Assembly: GCA_021647315.1 (NCBI GenBank)
Contig: JAKIUY010000035.1
Coordinates: forward strand, 1 to 37,439
Source of the DNA: Victivallaceae bacterium
GTDB taxonomy: Bacteria; Verrucomicrobiota; Lentisphaeria; Victivallales; Victivallaceae
Direction of reading: 5' to 3'
DNA length: 37,439 nt
The position numbers were made by a program, and so were the translations under genes. Numbering within the stretch: position 1 is the first letter of the stretch; each line of letters opens with the position of its first letter. The notes beneath the pieces were generated by a model. The model did not search any database, was not told the DNA's origin, and saw only the letters and a program-made list of their open reading frames with translations. Shown here one piece after another: positions 25,577 to 33,774 of the stretch.

Positions 25577-26959
25577 TTAACTATTGTACCATTTAGCTGG
25601 CAGGATATCTTTTTCAATTTTCAATAACTCTTTGATAATCATTCTGGCATCACCGATATTATTGACCAAAGGATCAGTCATCATAGCACGTAATAATATA
25701 TTGTGGTCACAGCTGACAGCCGCTTCTGCGGTCAGTTCATGAGTGTCCAGAACCTGCATCTGAAGTCCCAGGATACCGCGCGGCATATCGCCGAAGGGTT
25801 TAGGCTGCGGGCCGTTTGCCATATCAACGCTGCACTCTAACTCTACAAAGGCATCTTCCGGCATATTGGTGATTGCTCCGCGATTGGCACTGTTTATAAA
25901 AAACGGCTTACCCAGATTACCCCACATACTTTCAATGATATCGGTGGCATGGTCGCCATGGTCGAGACTAAGAAATTCTTCAAACGGAGTTTCGCCCGAA
26001 GCAAACTTTTTAGTTTTTTCCCAGGCATCGGCCATTTCTTCGGCGCGATTATAGGCATCAAAGGGAATAATCGGTTCCGGAGTATTGGGCATAACGCCGT
26101 ATCCCTGAAAGAACGGGACATACTCCTTGGTATGGCTGACGGCCGTAGGATATGCTCCGTAAATATCCATCAATTGCAGGGCGTATTCATAGTTCAAACG
26201 CGGTTTGGCTTTAGGGCTCGGACCTGTCATTCGTTCCATTTGAGCATTGTTTTCCAGATTCTTCTTGACTACCGGCAAACGGTCTTCGCCATCATATCGG
26301 CATTCAGTCATGAATGTGCAGTGGTTTATTCCACCGATTTTATATTCAAACTTTTCGACCATTGCCGGGGTTTGAGTTTCATGCTCTTCAATCACGCCCG
26401 CTAAGCGCATGTAGTATCCTATGGCATGGGGCAGGTGGTTGCCGTCGCAAAGCGCGAAACTTTTGATCTGTGGTGCGTAACGCATCAGGGCGATACCTAG
26501 AACCGAACTTGGATTAATGAAATTAATCACCCAGGCATCCGGACACAATTCTTCTACATCACTGCAGACAGCAAGCACTTCAGGTATCTCACGCATGGCC
26601 CGGAATATGCCGCCGGGACCGATAGTGTCGGATGAACACATCGTAATACCATATTTTTTTGCAATTCTGGTATCAACTCCGCGATACCAACTGTTTTTTT
26701 CGGAAAAGCTTAGAACCACAAAATCACAGTCCTGAAGAACTTCACAACGGTTTGTCGAGCCAATAACTTTGGTCGCTGAACCGGTCGCGTCAATGGCTCG
26801 TTGCGCCAACTCCATCATCGTCTTTAACTTGTCGGGATCGGTATCCACCAGAGCCAGGATACCACCGGACAGAATTTTGCTTTTAACCATATTCCAAATT
26901 ACCGGTTTGCCGAAAAAATAACTGCCTGCTCCAATTACCGCAACTTTGGGTCCATTCAT
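25577..26959 (-). CDS. Glycoside hydrolase family 4 enzyme
   Basis: The 460-residue cytoplasmic protein uses NAD and a divalent metal to cleave a glycosidic bond by oxidation at C3 followed by elimination. VAVIGAGSYFF (residues 7-16) is the NAD-binding loop, INFINPSS (145-152) the conserved NP region, Cys171 lies in LCDGNH and His213 in GINH; the Cys and His are the metal ligands of the family. Known GH4 subgroups carry motifs such as CHEV, CHSV, CDMP or CN-x-P after the Cys; CDGN fits none that I know, so the specificity (phospho-sugar, alpha-galactose, uronic acid) cannot be inferred. AAGGAA lies 8 bases before the ATG. It diverges from an AraC regulator. Confidence 0.9.
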   Translation of the reverse strand: MNGPKVAVIGAGSYFFGKPVIWNMVKSKILSGGILALVDTDPDKLKTMMELAQRAIDATGSATKVIGSTNRCEVLQDCDFVVLSFSEKNSWYRGVDTRIAKKYGITMCSSDTIGPGGIFRAMREIPEVLAVCSDVEELCPDAWVINFINPSSVLGIALMRYAPQIKSFALCDGNHLPHAIGYYMRLAGVIEEHETQTPAMVEKFEYKIGGINHCTFMTECRYDGEDRLPVVKKNLENNAQMERMTGPSPKAKPRLNYEYALQLMDIYGAYPTAVSHTKEYVPFFQGYGVMPNTPEPIIPFDAYNRAEEMADAWEKTKKFASGETPFEEFLSLDHGDHATDIIESMWGNLGKPFFINSANRGAITNMPEDAFVELECSVDMANGPQPKPFGDMPRGILGLQMQVLDTHELTAEAAVSCDHNILLRAMMTDPLVNNIGDARMIIKELLKIEKDILPAKWYNS

Positions 26960-26997
26960 ATTAATATTCCTTATATTTGAATATTTGTTGTATTGAA

Positions 26998-27015
26998 AAT
27001 ATCAAAACTGATATT
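26998..27015. promoter_or_regulatory. Palindrome in the GH4/AraC divergent promoter region
   Basis: AATATCA-AAAC-TGATATT is a perfect 7-bp inverted repeat midway between the divergent start codons at 26959 and 27093. Its placement suits a regulator binding site. AraC proteins usually bind direct repeats, so this may serve another factor, or be chance in AT-rich DNA. Confidence 0.4.
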
Positions 27016-27092
27016 AAATTAAAGCAGTAAAATAGGTTTTTCAATTGAATAATTGTATAATTAGTTGTATTATTGTCGCGATGGTTATTGAG

Positions 27093-27926
27093 ATGAAATT
27101 TTTAAAAAAATCTTTTTATCGAGTTAAATTTGAGGGTGCTGATGCACCTTTACCGTTTTCGGTTCGCTCTGCTGGACATTATCTGATTAATGCACCTGAT
27201 AAAGAATATCAAGCGAAGATAAATTTTGTCCAGTTGTTCTGGTCGCTTCGCGGTAAAGGTATGATTGTTATTAACGGGCGGGAATATACATTTGCAGAAC
27301 AGCAGGTTTGTTATTACCCTTCCGGAGAAGATCATATATTGCAGCCAGTCGATATGCCGTGGGAATATCGCTGGTTCACTTTTGATGGTCCATTGGCCGA
27401 TGCACTGATGCGCGGGTTTCAGTATCCACGCAAACCCTTTTATGCAGGCCGTTGTCCTGAAGAATTATTTGAAACTCTGGGAAAACGCATCCATCATGCG
27501 ACGATTACCGAGATGCGTAATCTGACTTCAATTGCCTGGCATATATTATCTGCTGCCGGCGCAGAAGAACGGGCAGTCGGACGGAATGAAAAACTGTTAC
27601 TGGAGTTCTTTGCCTGCGTACGGGATAATTATTCGAATGAGACTGTAAACATAAACACAATTGCTGATTTGCTGACAGTACATCGTTCAACCTTGACCCG
27701 AATTATTCGTCAGCATACCGGCATGACACCGGGTGTTTATCTGTACGATTTCCGTTTACAAAAAGCTCTGAAAATGTTGCGCCTTGCTGATATTCCAATC
27801 GGAGAAGTTGCCACTGCCTGCGGCATCTCTGATCCATGTTATTTTTCCAGAGTTATTCACCGTGCCGTAAATTACAGTCCAGTTGCCTACCGCAAACGTT
27901 ACAGATTGACACCATTTACTTTGTAA
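27093..27926 (+). CDS. AraC-family regulator with cupin-type sensory domain
   Basis: The protein has 277 residues from the start used here; starts at 27081 and 27045 (TTG) are also possible because no strong ribosome binding site is visible. The N-terminal half is a cupin-like AraC arm (QLFWSLRGKGMIVINGREY, FAEQQVCYYPSGEDHI, PWEYRWFTFDG) that binds a sugar. The C-terminal 100 residues carry two helix-turn-helix units (INTIADLLTVHRSTLTRII; IGEVATACGISDPCYFSRVI) and the family ending SPVAYRKRY. It is divergent from GH4 and probably activates it and the RidA-like gene. Confidence 0.88.
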   Translation: MKFLKKSFYRVKFEGADAPLPFSVRSAGHYLINAPDKEYQAKINFVQLFWSLRGKGMIVINGREYTFAEQQVCYYPSGEDHILQPVDMPWEYRWFTFDGPLADALMRGFQYPRKPFYAGRCPEELFETLGKRIHHATITEMRNLTSIAWHILSAAGAEERAVGRNEKLLLEFFACVRDNYSNETVNINTIADLLTVHRSTLTRIIRQHTGMTPGVYLYDFRLQKALKMLRLADIPIGEVATACGISDPCYFSRVIHRAVNYSPVAYRKRYRLTPFTL

Positions 27927-28183
27927 CATTGTTGTTTTGTGTTTTTTATGGCTGACATTTTTTTTGGGTTGCAACTGTGAGTCACATTTTACCGCGTAAA
28001 AGCCACGTTGCCGTATCCCCGTCTTAACACGGACAACATGATCACGGAACGGCTTTACTTATTTTCTAGTTGTGTATTACATCTGAGAATCTATATAAAA
28101 AAATCCATCAGTCGAATTGATTTCTTCTGCCCATTGCTCTATCTTATATTTTATCATCTAAATGAATAACACAGAAAATAATA

Positions 28184-29299
28184 ATGACTGAAAACAGTAA
28201 AAACAGGTCTGAAAAACCGGAAACAGAACAGGATAAAATAGTTTTATCGAAGCGACGGACGAGAAATATTTTAGGCATGATCGGACTTGCCGGAATTGTC
28301 TATATGCTGCTTTTCCCACGGCAGAGTGCAGATTCTAAAGCCCCTGCCCCAACGATTAATCCAGTTGTTGCGGAACGGACGTTCCCGGTGATGGGCACCA
28401 TCGCCCAATATAAATTGTATGGCGATGAAAAACTGGTTGAACAGGCTGCCGATAAAGTTCGTGATGCTTTTTTCGAGGTCGATAAACTCTGCAATATCTT
28501 TAATGCCCAGAGTGAAATATCTCAACTCAACCGGACGGCAGCTGACAGACCATTTAAATGCAGTCCCCTGTTATGGGCAGTGCTGATGCAGTCAAAACGG
28601 GCCTATGAGCTGTCCGGTGGCGCATTTGATATAACCGCCCGCCCATTAATGAAATTATGGGGATTCTACCGTAAGCGGGGGGATTCGTTGCCGACAGCGG
28701 CGGAAATAGCCAATGTACTGAAAAAAATCGGCATGGATAAAGTTATCTTTGATGAATCAGCTCGAACCGTGAAATTCACTCAACCCGGCATCAGTTTTGA
28801 TCTGGGCGGCGTGGCAAAAGGCTTTGCCGTTGATCAAGCGGTAATCGCAGTAAAAAAACTGGGTATCAAAAGCGGCATCATCAATCTAGCCGGTAATATG
28901 TACTGTTTTCCTGAACCGTTCCCCAGACGCAAAACCTATCGCATCGGGATTAAAAATCCACAGCGCAAAGACAAATTGTGCGGTTATGTCGATCTGCTGA
29001 ATAGTTCACTCGCAACCAGTGGTGATTATGAACGCTATGTGACCATTCAAGGCAAACGTTATACCCATATTATGGATGTGAGAACTGGTAAACCGGTCAC
29101 TGGAATGCTCTCCGTCACTGTAATTACCCCTTCTGCCTGTGTCGCGGATTACCTGTCAACTTCGATCTTTATTAATGGTAAGGACTTTGCCGGCGAAATC
29201 TGCAAAAAAATTCCCGGTACGCAAGTGTTGATTATTCAGGAGAATGCCAACGGCAAACCTGAACAGATCAAATTCGGTACCAGCTGGAAGCTGGACTAA
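28184..29299 (+). CDS. apbE: FAD:protein FMN transferase
   Basis: The 371-residue protein moves FMN from FAD onto Thr/Ser of partner proteins, typically Na+-pumping NADH dehydrogenase or RNF subunits at the outer face of the membrane. A single N-terminal membrane anchor (about residues 29-45, MIGLAGIVYMLLF) precedes the catalytic domain. Motifs in order: RTFPVMGTIAQ, ICNIFNAQSEISQLN-like region, SGGAFDITARPL, ISFDLGGVAKGFAVDQ, GIINLAGNMY, LATSGDYERY and THIMDVRTG, with Asp/Thr residues there binding Mg-FAD. Its length is normal. No RNF or NQR gene is in the window, so its substrates are elsewhere. A copy of its 5' part lies at 25372-25507. Confidence 0.95.
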   Translation: MTENSKNRSEKPETEQDKIVLSKRRTRNILGMIGLAGIVYMLLFPRQSADSKAPAPTINPVVAERTFPVMGTIAQYKLYGDEKLVEQAADKVRDAFFEVDKLCNIFNAQSEISQLNRTAADRPFKCSPLLWAVLMQSKRAYELSGGAFDITARPLMKLWGFYRKRGDSLPTAAEIANVLKKIGMDKVIFDESARTVKFTQPGISFDLGGVAKGFAVDQAVIAVKKLGIKSGIINLAGNMYCFPEPFPRRKTYRIGIKNPQRKDKLCGYVDLLNSSLATSGDYERYVTIQGKRYTHIMDVRTGKPVTGMLSVTVITPSACVADYLSTSIFINGKDFAGEICKKIPGTQVLIIQENANGKPEQIKFGTSWKLD

Positions 29300-29368
29300 G
29301 GACCCACAAAAAAGAACTTGGAATTTTCGCTTGATCAGCTGTCCGTATCAGGGGGCAAACAGGGGGCA

Positions 29369-29446
29369 CCTGAAGGCAGGTTACCGCTTCAAACTCCGGT
29401 CGGTAGCACCGACAGGCAACTAATGCGCTTCGCGCATGGAAAGCGG
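29369..29446 (+). ncRNA. Candidate structured RNA with multibranch fold
   Basis: Hairpin CCTG-AAGG-CAGG (29369-29380) is followed by a closing stem CCGCTT/AAGCGG (29384-29389, 29441-29446) that encloses two tight hairpins: GTCGGT-AGC-ACCGAC (29399-29413) and ATGCGC-TTC-GCGCAT (29423-29437). Every stem is perfect and loops are 3-4 bases. It lies 70 bases past apbE and 38 bases before a small gene with a good ribosome binding site, a position that would fit a leader or an independent RNA. I do not recognise the class; the end of a mobile element is another possibility. Confidence 0.45.
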
Positions 29447-29484
29447 GTGTGCAAATAAGGGTCTAAAACAAGGAGCATTATATT

Positions 29485-29568
29485 ATGAAAGCGTCAGGAT
29501 GGATATTAAAACAGGAAATATTCAGAGTAATCACGCTAATAAATAATAACGGCATAATCTGCCAGTAA
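29485..29568 (+). CDS. Small 27-residue open frame after the candidate RNA
   Basis: ATG with AAGGAG 9 bases upstream opens a 27-residue frame, MKASGWILKQEIFRVITLIN to NNNGIICQ. It is short and moderately hydrophobic with no known family. The good ribosome binding site is the only reason to list it; it might be a leader peptide or chance. Confidence 0.3.
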   Translation: MKASGWILKQEIFRVITLINNNGIICQ

Positions 29569-29581
29569 TCAGGTGAATGTA

Positions 29582-29755
29582 TCATGAAAAATTCTTAAAT
29601 TTACCGCACTTGTCACACTTGCAGGTGGTGACTCCCGCTGAATTTGTCTTGCAGATCTGAATGGCATGGATGGTATTAAACTGTTCATCCGACATTCTGT
29701 TCTGAAAAAGCCCAAGATACTCGCGACCGTATGTTCTGAAGATTTTATCTAGCAT
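29582..29755 (-). pseudogene. IS91-like transposase remnant (N-terminal zinc-binding part)
   Basis: A 57-codon frame with AGGGAG upstream encodes MLDKIFRTYGREYLGLFQNR followed by MSDEQ...CKTNSAGVTTCKCDKCG. This matches the start of IS91-family transposases, whose zinc domain begins with a helical YLxxF region and Cys-x2-Cys pairs. The frame stops at the second Cys pair; the rest of the zinc domain and the whole Y2 HUH catalytic domain are gone. It overlaps the 3' remnant of the tyrosine recombinase, the usual gene order in these elements. Confidence 0.72.
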
Positions 29756-30353
29756 TGCGATTTCTCCCTTTTGAGACTTTTGCGGATCTAGCCGCCGCTT
29801 TCAGCGAAGCCTGGACGCCTGACGTTACCATTGGAGTTTCAGCTGTGGGGGCCTTTTAAAAATTACGGCCTAAAGCCGGGAATATCAGCTTTTCATTCTT
29901 ATGAGTTTTCCAATATAGTTTCAGGAGTTCATAGGTGGCTTCAGGCAATGAAACATAACAGTGAAATGTTGAAATATGATTGAGTACTTTAATCACTTCG
30001 CCACGGGGCAATACGTCAGGCAGACGGCGTTCGCGTTGAGCTTTCATTACGTCAAAGACAGGATAGTCCATGCCGAGAACTTCACGGAACAGAAATTTTA
30101 ATCCGCAGAAAAGTATCCGCATTGTGGTGGGGTGCAGACCGTATTCAACTTGACGGTAGACAACATATTTACGAATCTCATCCTCGGTAAGCCGGTTCAG
30201 CGGTTTATTGTAATACCTCACCAGAATCTTGAGATCTCTGGCATACGTTTTCGCGGTTCTCTGGCTTTTACCCTGGGCTATAAAATTCTCCACGGCTAGA
30301 TTAAACCAGTATTTCGGGGCAACTGATTCACTGGTTTTGGCTTCATTCGACAT
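29745..30353 (-). pseudogene. Tyrosine recombinase remnant of an IS91-like element
   Basis: Residues 1-125 form the SAM-like core-binding domain of a phage-type integrase (YWFNLAVENFIAQGKSQRTA, TKTYARDL-type helix, LPDVLPRGEVIKVLNHIS). After HISTFHCY the text jumps to SLPEATYELLKLYWK and LIFPALGR, so the region holding the first catalytic Arg is deleted. A stop codon at 29856 interrupts, yet the same frame continues with TPMVTSGVQASLKAAARSAKVSK, the stretch that normally precedes H-T-L-R-H-S. The catalytic His/Arg/Tyr part is missing. A dead gene. Confidence 0.82.
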
Positions 30354-30433
30354 ACTTCACTCCTTGTTATTTAAGGATTAATTAATTTTTCCGCTTTTAA
30401 AACGGTACGAGTGAAGTATAATAGATGATATAG

Positions 30434-30539
30434 AAAAAAAATGAAAGTTTTATAGCAGTAGTTTAATTGCAGTTTAGTATCATTTCGCCGTCATAATTCC
30501 AGCTAAAAATCATCATAAACCGCTCGCAGGCTCGCTATT
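30434..30539 (-). repeat. Outer end of the IS91-like element
   Basis: On the minus strand, the 106 bases starting at 30539 match window bases 1-111, with the first 26 identical. It lies about 80 bases upstream of the recombinase start and so marks the 5' boundary of the element. It contains the direct repeat GCGAG-CCT-GCGAG. There is no clear inverted partner at the other end, as expected for IS91-type elements. Confidence 0.7.
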
Positions 30540-30652
30540 TATATGATTTTATCGTTTGAGTTATGCCTGAGGCTGAAATACTGGCAGGGGATTGTTGAAA
30601 AAAAGAAAATTTCTTTTTTTCGTGTTAATTGGAAATTGAATGAAATGGTTTT

Positions 30653-31060
30653 TTATATTGCCTTTTTAAGCAATGCACTCCACATCTGTGGATACAGCTC
30701 TATGCCGTTGAGGCATTCAGGCGGAACCGGTACATCGCCGTTCAGTGATGAATGCGAACGCATAAAGTTACAGAATGCTACAAACAGAACTGTAAGGCAT
30801 ACTGCACCGTCAAATGTTTTGAATCCGGCTCTTGGTGTTGGGGCATTTAAAGATAGTTCGCAGGTGATCCTCTTTCCATAAAAACATTGCATTGCCGCAA
30901 TGCGGACAGAAGTATTTGGCTTTGCTTCCGGCTTCAGATCAATATCGGAACGGGAATTAGACAGTACTTCATGAAAAATAATTATAGCGGAGCCAAGTTC
31001 ATTATACGTTAAACGACGGCAAAACCATTTTACAATTTTTAATATATTTGTTTCCAAGAG
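30653..31060 (-). pseudogene. DDE transposase remnant (zinc finger plus C-terminal end)
   Basis: The N-terminal part (IVKWFCRRLTYNELGSAIII) leads, after a one-base frame change, into KYFCPHCGNAMFLWKEDHLR and FKCPNT, a zinc ribbon found at the start of IS6-like DDE transposases. It then jumps, with the catalytic core deleted, to RAGFKTFDGAVCLTVLFVAF, NFMRSHSSLNGDVP and WSALLKKA, which match the family C-terminus (F-x-R-P-H, final Trp helix). Frameshift and deletion make it inactive. The spacer between it and the IS91-like end (30541-30652) holds a 12-bp A/T palindrome but no gene. Confidence 0.75.
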
Positions 31061-31159
31061 AGTGTTGCCTTTTTTTAAAAGGTGATTGCTTAAGACAACC
31101 GGGAACCTCTCTTAATTTTATATCAAAAATCGCAATAAAAAAGGGGGAGAAGGCTTTTA

Positions 31160-31324
31160 GAGGCAATTGCAAAAGTCTTCACGGCAGATTTTTAATTTTG
31201 AACGGCATCTTTTGATTTTGAGCTCATTTACATACCTGCCGGTATGCTCAATCGCTAAAAAGTCAAAATATACTCGCCCAAAACACTAAAAATCATGCTT
31301 GCGCTGGACTTTTGCAATCACCTC
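31160..31324. mobile_element. MITE with 18-bp inverted ends and TTTTA target duplication
   Basis: Ends GAGGCAATTGCAAAAGTC (31160-31177) and GACTTTTGCAATCACCTC (31307-31324) are inverted copies with two mismatches. TTTTA lies immediately outside both ends (31155-31159 and 31325-31329), a perfect 5-bp target site duplication. The 165-bp element has no coding frame, so it would need a transposase from elsewhere. It lies about 95 bases upstream of recQ. Confidence 0.85.
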
Positions 31325-31418
31325 TTTTACTCTGTTTTTTATTGATTTTAAGTAAGAAAACAGGTCTGTAACCATAGGTAAGAGTTGACAGAACCGGTTA
31401 TATTTAAGGGGAGTTGTT

Positions 31419-33335
31419 ATGAATGAGATATATGGGAATTTGAAAAAATATTTTGGGTTTGAGCAATTTAGACCGGGACAGGAACAGGTTATTAACAGTC
31501 TGATGAATGGTCATTCTGCTCTGGCGATATTTCCTACCGGTGGCGGTAAAAGTCTCTGTTACCAATTGCCGGCACTTTCATTTAAAGGCATAACTTTGGT
31601 GGTAACACCATTGATTGCTTTAATGAAGGATCAAATTGATTACCTGCAGAGTTGTGAAGTGCCGGCTATCCGGCTCGATTCGAGTCTCTCTATAGATGAA
31701 TATCGCCAGGCCTGGAATGATTTGAAAATGGGCAAGGTAAAATTGCTTTATGTCTCGCCGGAACGCTTTTCCAATGAACGTTTTGTTGAGCAGGTCAAAC
31801 GTTTTAACCTCAGCATGATGGTGATTGATGAGGCTCACTGTATCTCTGAATGGGGTCATAATTTCAGGCCGGATTATCTGAAACTGCCCAAATTTGCCCG
31901 TCAGTTTAATGCAGAACGGGTTTTGGCGTTGACTGCGACCGCTAATCCTTCAGTTGCTAATGATATTCAACAGCAATTTAATATTGGTCCTGATGATTAT
32001 GTTAATACCGGATTTTACCGTTCGAACCTGAATTTACAGATTTCTATTGTCAATGACTCGCAGTGCGATGATGTTCTGCTTCAGCGACTCAAAGAACGTC
32101 CGGCCGGGGCGACGATTATTTATACTACTCTGCAGAAAACGACCGAATCGGTAGCTGGATTACTGGGTGAACACGGTATTATTGCCAAACCTTATCACGC
32201 CGGAATGAATCCAGAAGAACGCCACTCAATCCAGGAATGGTTTATGCAGAACCCGCAAGCGGTTGTTGTAGCGACTATCGCCTTCGGTATGGGGATTGAC
32301 AAGGCGGATATTCGTTATGTCTATCACTATAATCTACCCAAATCGCTGGAAAATTATATGCAGGAAACCGGTCGTGCCGGTCGTGATGGATTCCCGGCAA
32401 TCTGTGAAACTTTGGCCCGCGGCGATGATATGACCACTCTGGAAAACTTTACCTATGCCGATACCCCGGAGCCGGAAAGTATTCAGGCGTTTGTTGAATT
32501 TGTCCTGCAACAGGAACAGACCTTTGATATCTCTGAGTATGAATTAGCCTATCAATTTGATATTCGCAGTATCGTCATCAGTACACTTTTCTGTTATCTG
32601 GAGCTTGAAGGAATTATCGAAAGTATCGGTTCATTTTATTCTACCTATCGGTATCAGTTATTGATGTCGGAACAGGAAATTATGGGAAGCTTCAACCCGA
32701 ACCGTATTAAATTCCTGCAAGCTGTTTTTAACAGTGCCAAAAAAGGGCGGATGTGGTATACGATTGATACAACTCAGGCGGCACAGCAACTTAATCAACC
32801 ACGTAAACGCATCATTGCCGCGTTGAATTATTTGGATGAACAGCGACTGATAACCCTGAAAACAGAAAAGGCACGGCGACTTTATCGTTTTTTGAAAACC
32901 CCCGATGATAGACAGCTGTTAATCCAGAAATTAACCGATAAGTTCAGAAATTCAGAAAAAAACAATATTGAACGGGTTCAGCATCTGGCGCGTATTTCAG
33001 CGAGCGGTGAATGTTTAGTCAGAACAATCCTGAACTATTTCGGTGAAGATCTTGGTCATAATTGTGGACATTGCAGCAGTTGTGAAGGTTCAGGACCGCA
33101 GATATTTGCTCGGCAGGCAGGTTCAATAACTGATCAGCATGCTGAATTGATTCGTAACTTAGTCGCTGAAAATTATGAATCTCTAGCTACGCCACGTAAA
33201 TTATCCCGTTATCTGGCCGGCATGACTTCACCGAAAGCGACGAGAGAACGGCTGACCAGACGCTCGGAATTCGGGCTGTTGGCGAAAGTTTCTTTCAATG
33301 AAATAATGACATTTGCTGAAAGTTTAATAAAGTAG
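31419..33335 (+). CDS. recQ: RecQ-type ATP-dependent DNA helicase
   Basis: The 638-residue superfamily 2 helicase unwinds DNA 3' to 5' in recombination and fork repair. FRPGQEQVI (motif 0), PTGGGKSLCYQLPA (Walker A), VTPLIALMKDQ, VIDEAHCISEWGHNFRPDY (DExH plus the RecQ aromatic loop), LALTATA, VVVATIAFGMGIDKADIRYV and QETGRAGRDG (motif VI) are all present. Cysteines in SGECLVRTIL and HNCGHCSSCEG form the zinc-binding RQC part near residue 555. There is no full HRDC domain; the C-terminal 80 residues are a short helical stretch. GGGGAG lies 5 bases before the ATG. It is not obviously in an operon. Confidence 0.95.
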   Translation: MNEIYGNLKKYFGFEQFRPGQEQVINSLMNGHSALAIFPTGGGKSLCYQLPALSFKGITLVVTPLIALMKDQIDYLQSCEVPAIRLDSSLSIDEYRQAWNDLKMGKVKLLYVSPERFSNERFVEQVKRFNLSMMVIDEAHCISEWGHNFRPDYLKLPKFARQFNAERVLALTATANPSVANDIQQQFNIGPDDYVNTGFYRSNLNLQISIVNDSQCDDVLLQRLKERPAGATIIYTTLQKTTESVAGLLGEHGIIAKPYHAGMNPEERHSIQEWFMQNPQAVVVATIAFGMGIDKADIRYVYHYNLPKSLENYMQETGRAGRDGFPAICETLARGDDMTTLENFTYADTPEPESIQAFVEFVLQQEQTFDISEYELAYQFDIRSIVISTLFCYLELEGIIESIGSFYSTYRYQLLMSEQEIMGSFNPNRIKFLQAVFNSAKKGRMWYTIDTTQAAQQLNQPRKRIIAALNYLDEQRLITLKTEKARRLYRFLKTPDDRQLLIQKLTDKFRNSEKNNIERVQHLARISASGECLVRTILNYFGEDLGHNCGHCSSCEGSGPQIFARQAGSITDQHAELIRNLVAENYESLATPRKLSRYLAGMTSPKATRERLTRRSEFGLLAKVSFNEIMTFAESLIK

Positions 33336-33421
33336 AACAAAAGTAACCGTTATACTTTGAGTTTTTACAGTAGGACAGATGCTCCTGTGCTGTCATTGTT
33401 AATCCTAATCTCCCAAAATGC

Positions 33422-33489
33422 GCCTGACACGTGACTACGAACGTGTCTTAGAAGTCGCAGGCTACTATTTTTAGCTCCGGCAAAGCCGG
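33422..33489. repeat. Structured intergenic element after recQ
   Basis: GCCTG/CAGGC (33422-33426, 33458-33462) encloses GACACGT/ACGTGTC (33426-33432, 33441-33447); a second hairpin CCGGC-AAA-GCCGG follows at 33477-33489. The open frames that cross it are not convincing genes. It is probably a dispersed repeat or the recQ transcript end. Confidence 0.5.
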
Positions 33490-33666
33490 TTATGTTCATC
33501 AAATAATAATTGTTGGACTTTTGTTCATTTGTTTTGCAATTAAAAAAGACTATATTAGATCCTAACTCGCAAAGTATTGTCATTTTTGGGACACTTGAAA
33601 CCCTTTATCAAAGCGTTTTATCGTAAAAGAGCGAAGCGACAGACGTAGTAACACTTTGAATTTCAT

Positions 33667-33725
33667 CTCCGCTTCCGTAGCAACGTAAGTTGCGGAGTTT
33701 GAAGCGGCATCTGCTTTCAGATGCC
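33667..33725 (+). other. Hairpins before the YacP-domain gene
   Basis: CTCC/GGAG (33667-33670, 33694-33697) encloses GCAAC-GTAA-GTTGC (33680-33693), followed by GGCATCTG-CTTT-CAGATGCC (33706-33725). They lie in the 50-110 bases before the start at 33775 and would fold in that gene's leader if transcribed from upstream. Confidence 0.45.
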
Positions 33726-33774
33726 ACCCGATTAGGATAATAAAATAGTAATATTTGCTGAAAATGAGGGAAAT

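Noticed and set aside
30597..30621. Perfect 12-bp palindrome of A and T runs.
   Set aside because: It is almost pure A/T low complexity, between two dead elements, with no sign of function.
33365..33583. A 72-codon minus-strand frame after recQ.
   Set aside because: It runs through the hairpin-rich element at 33422-33489; the apparent protein is a by-product of that structure.
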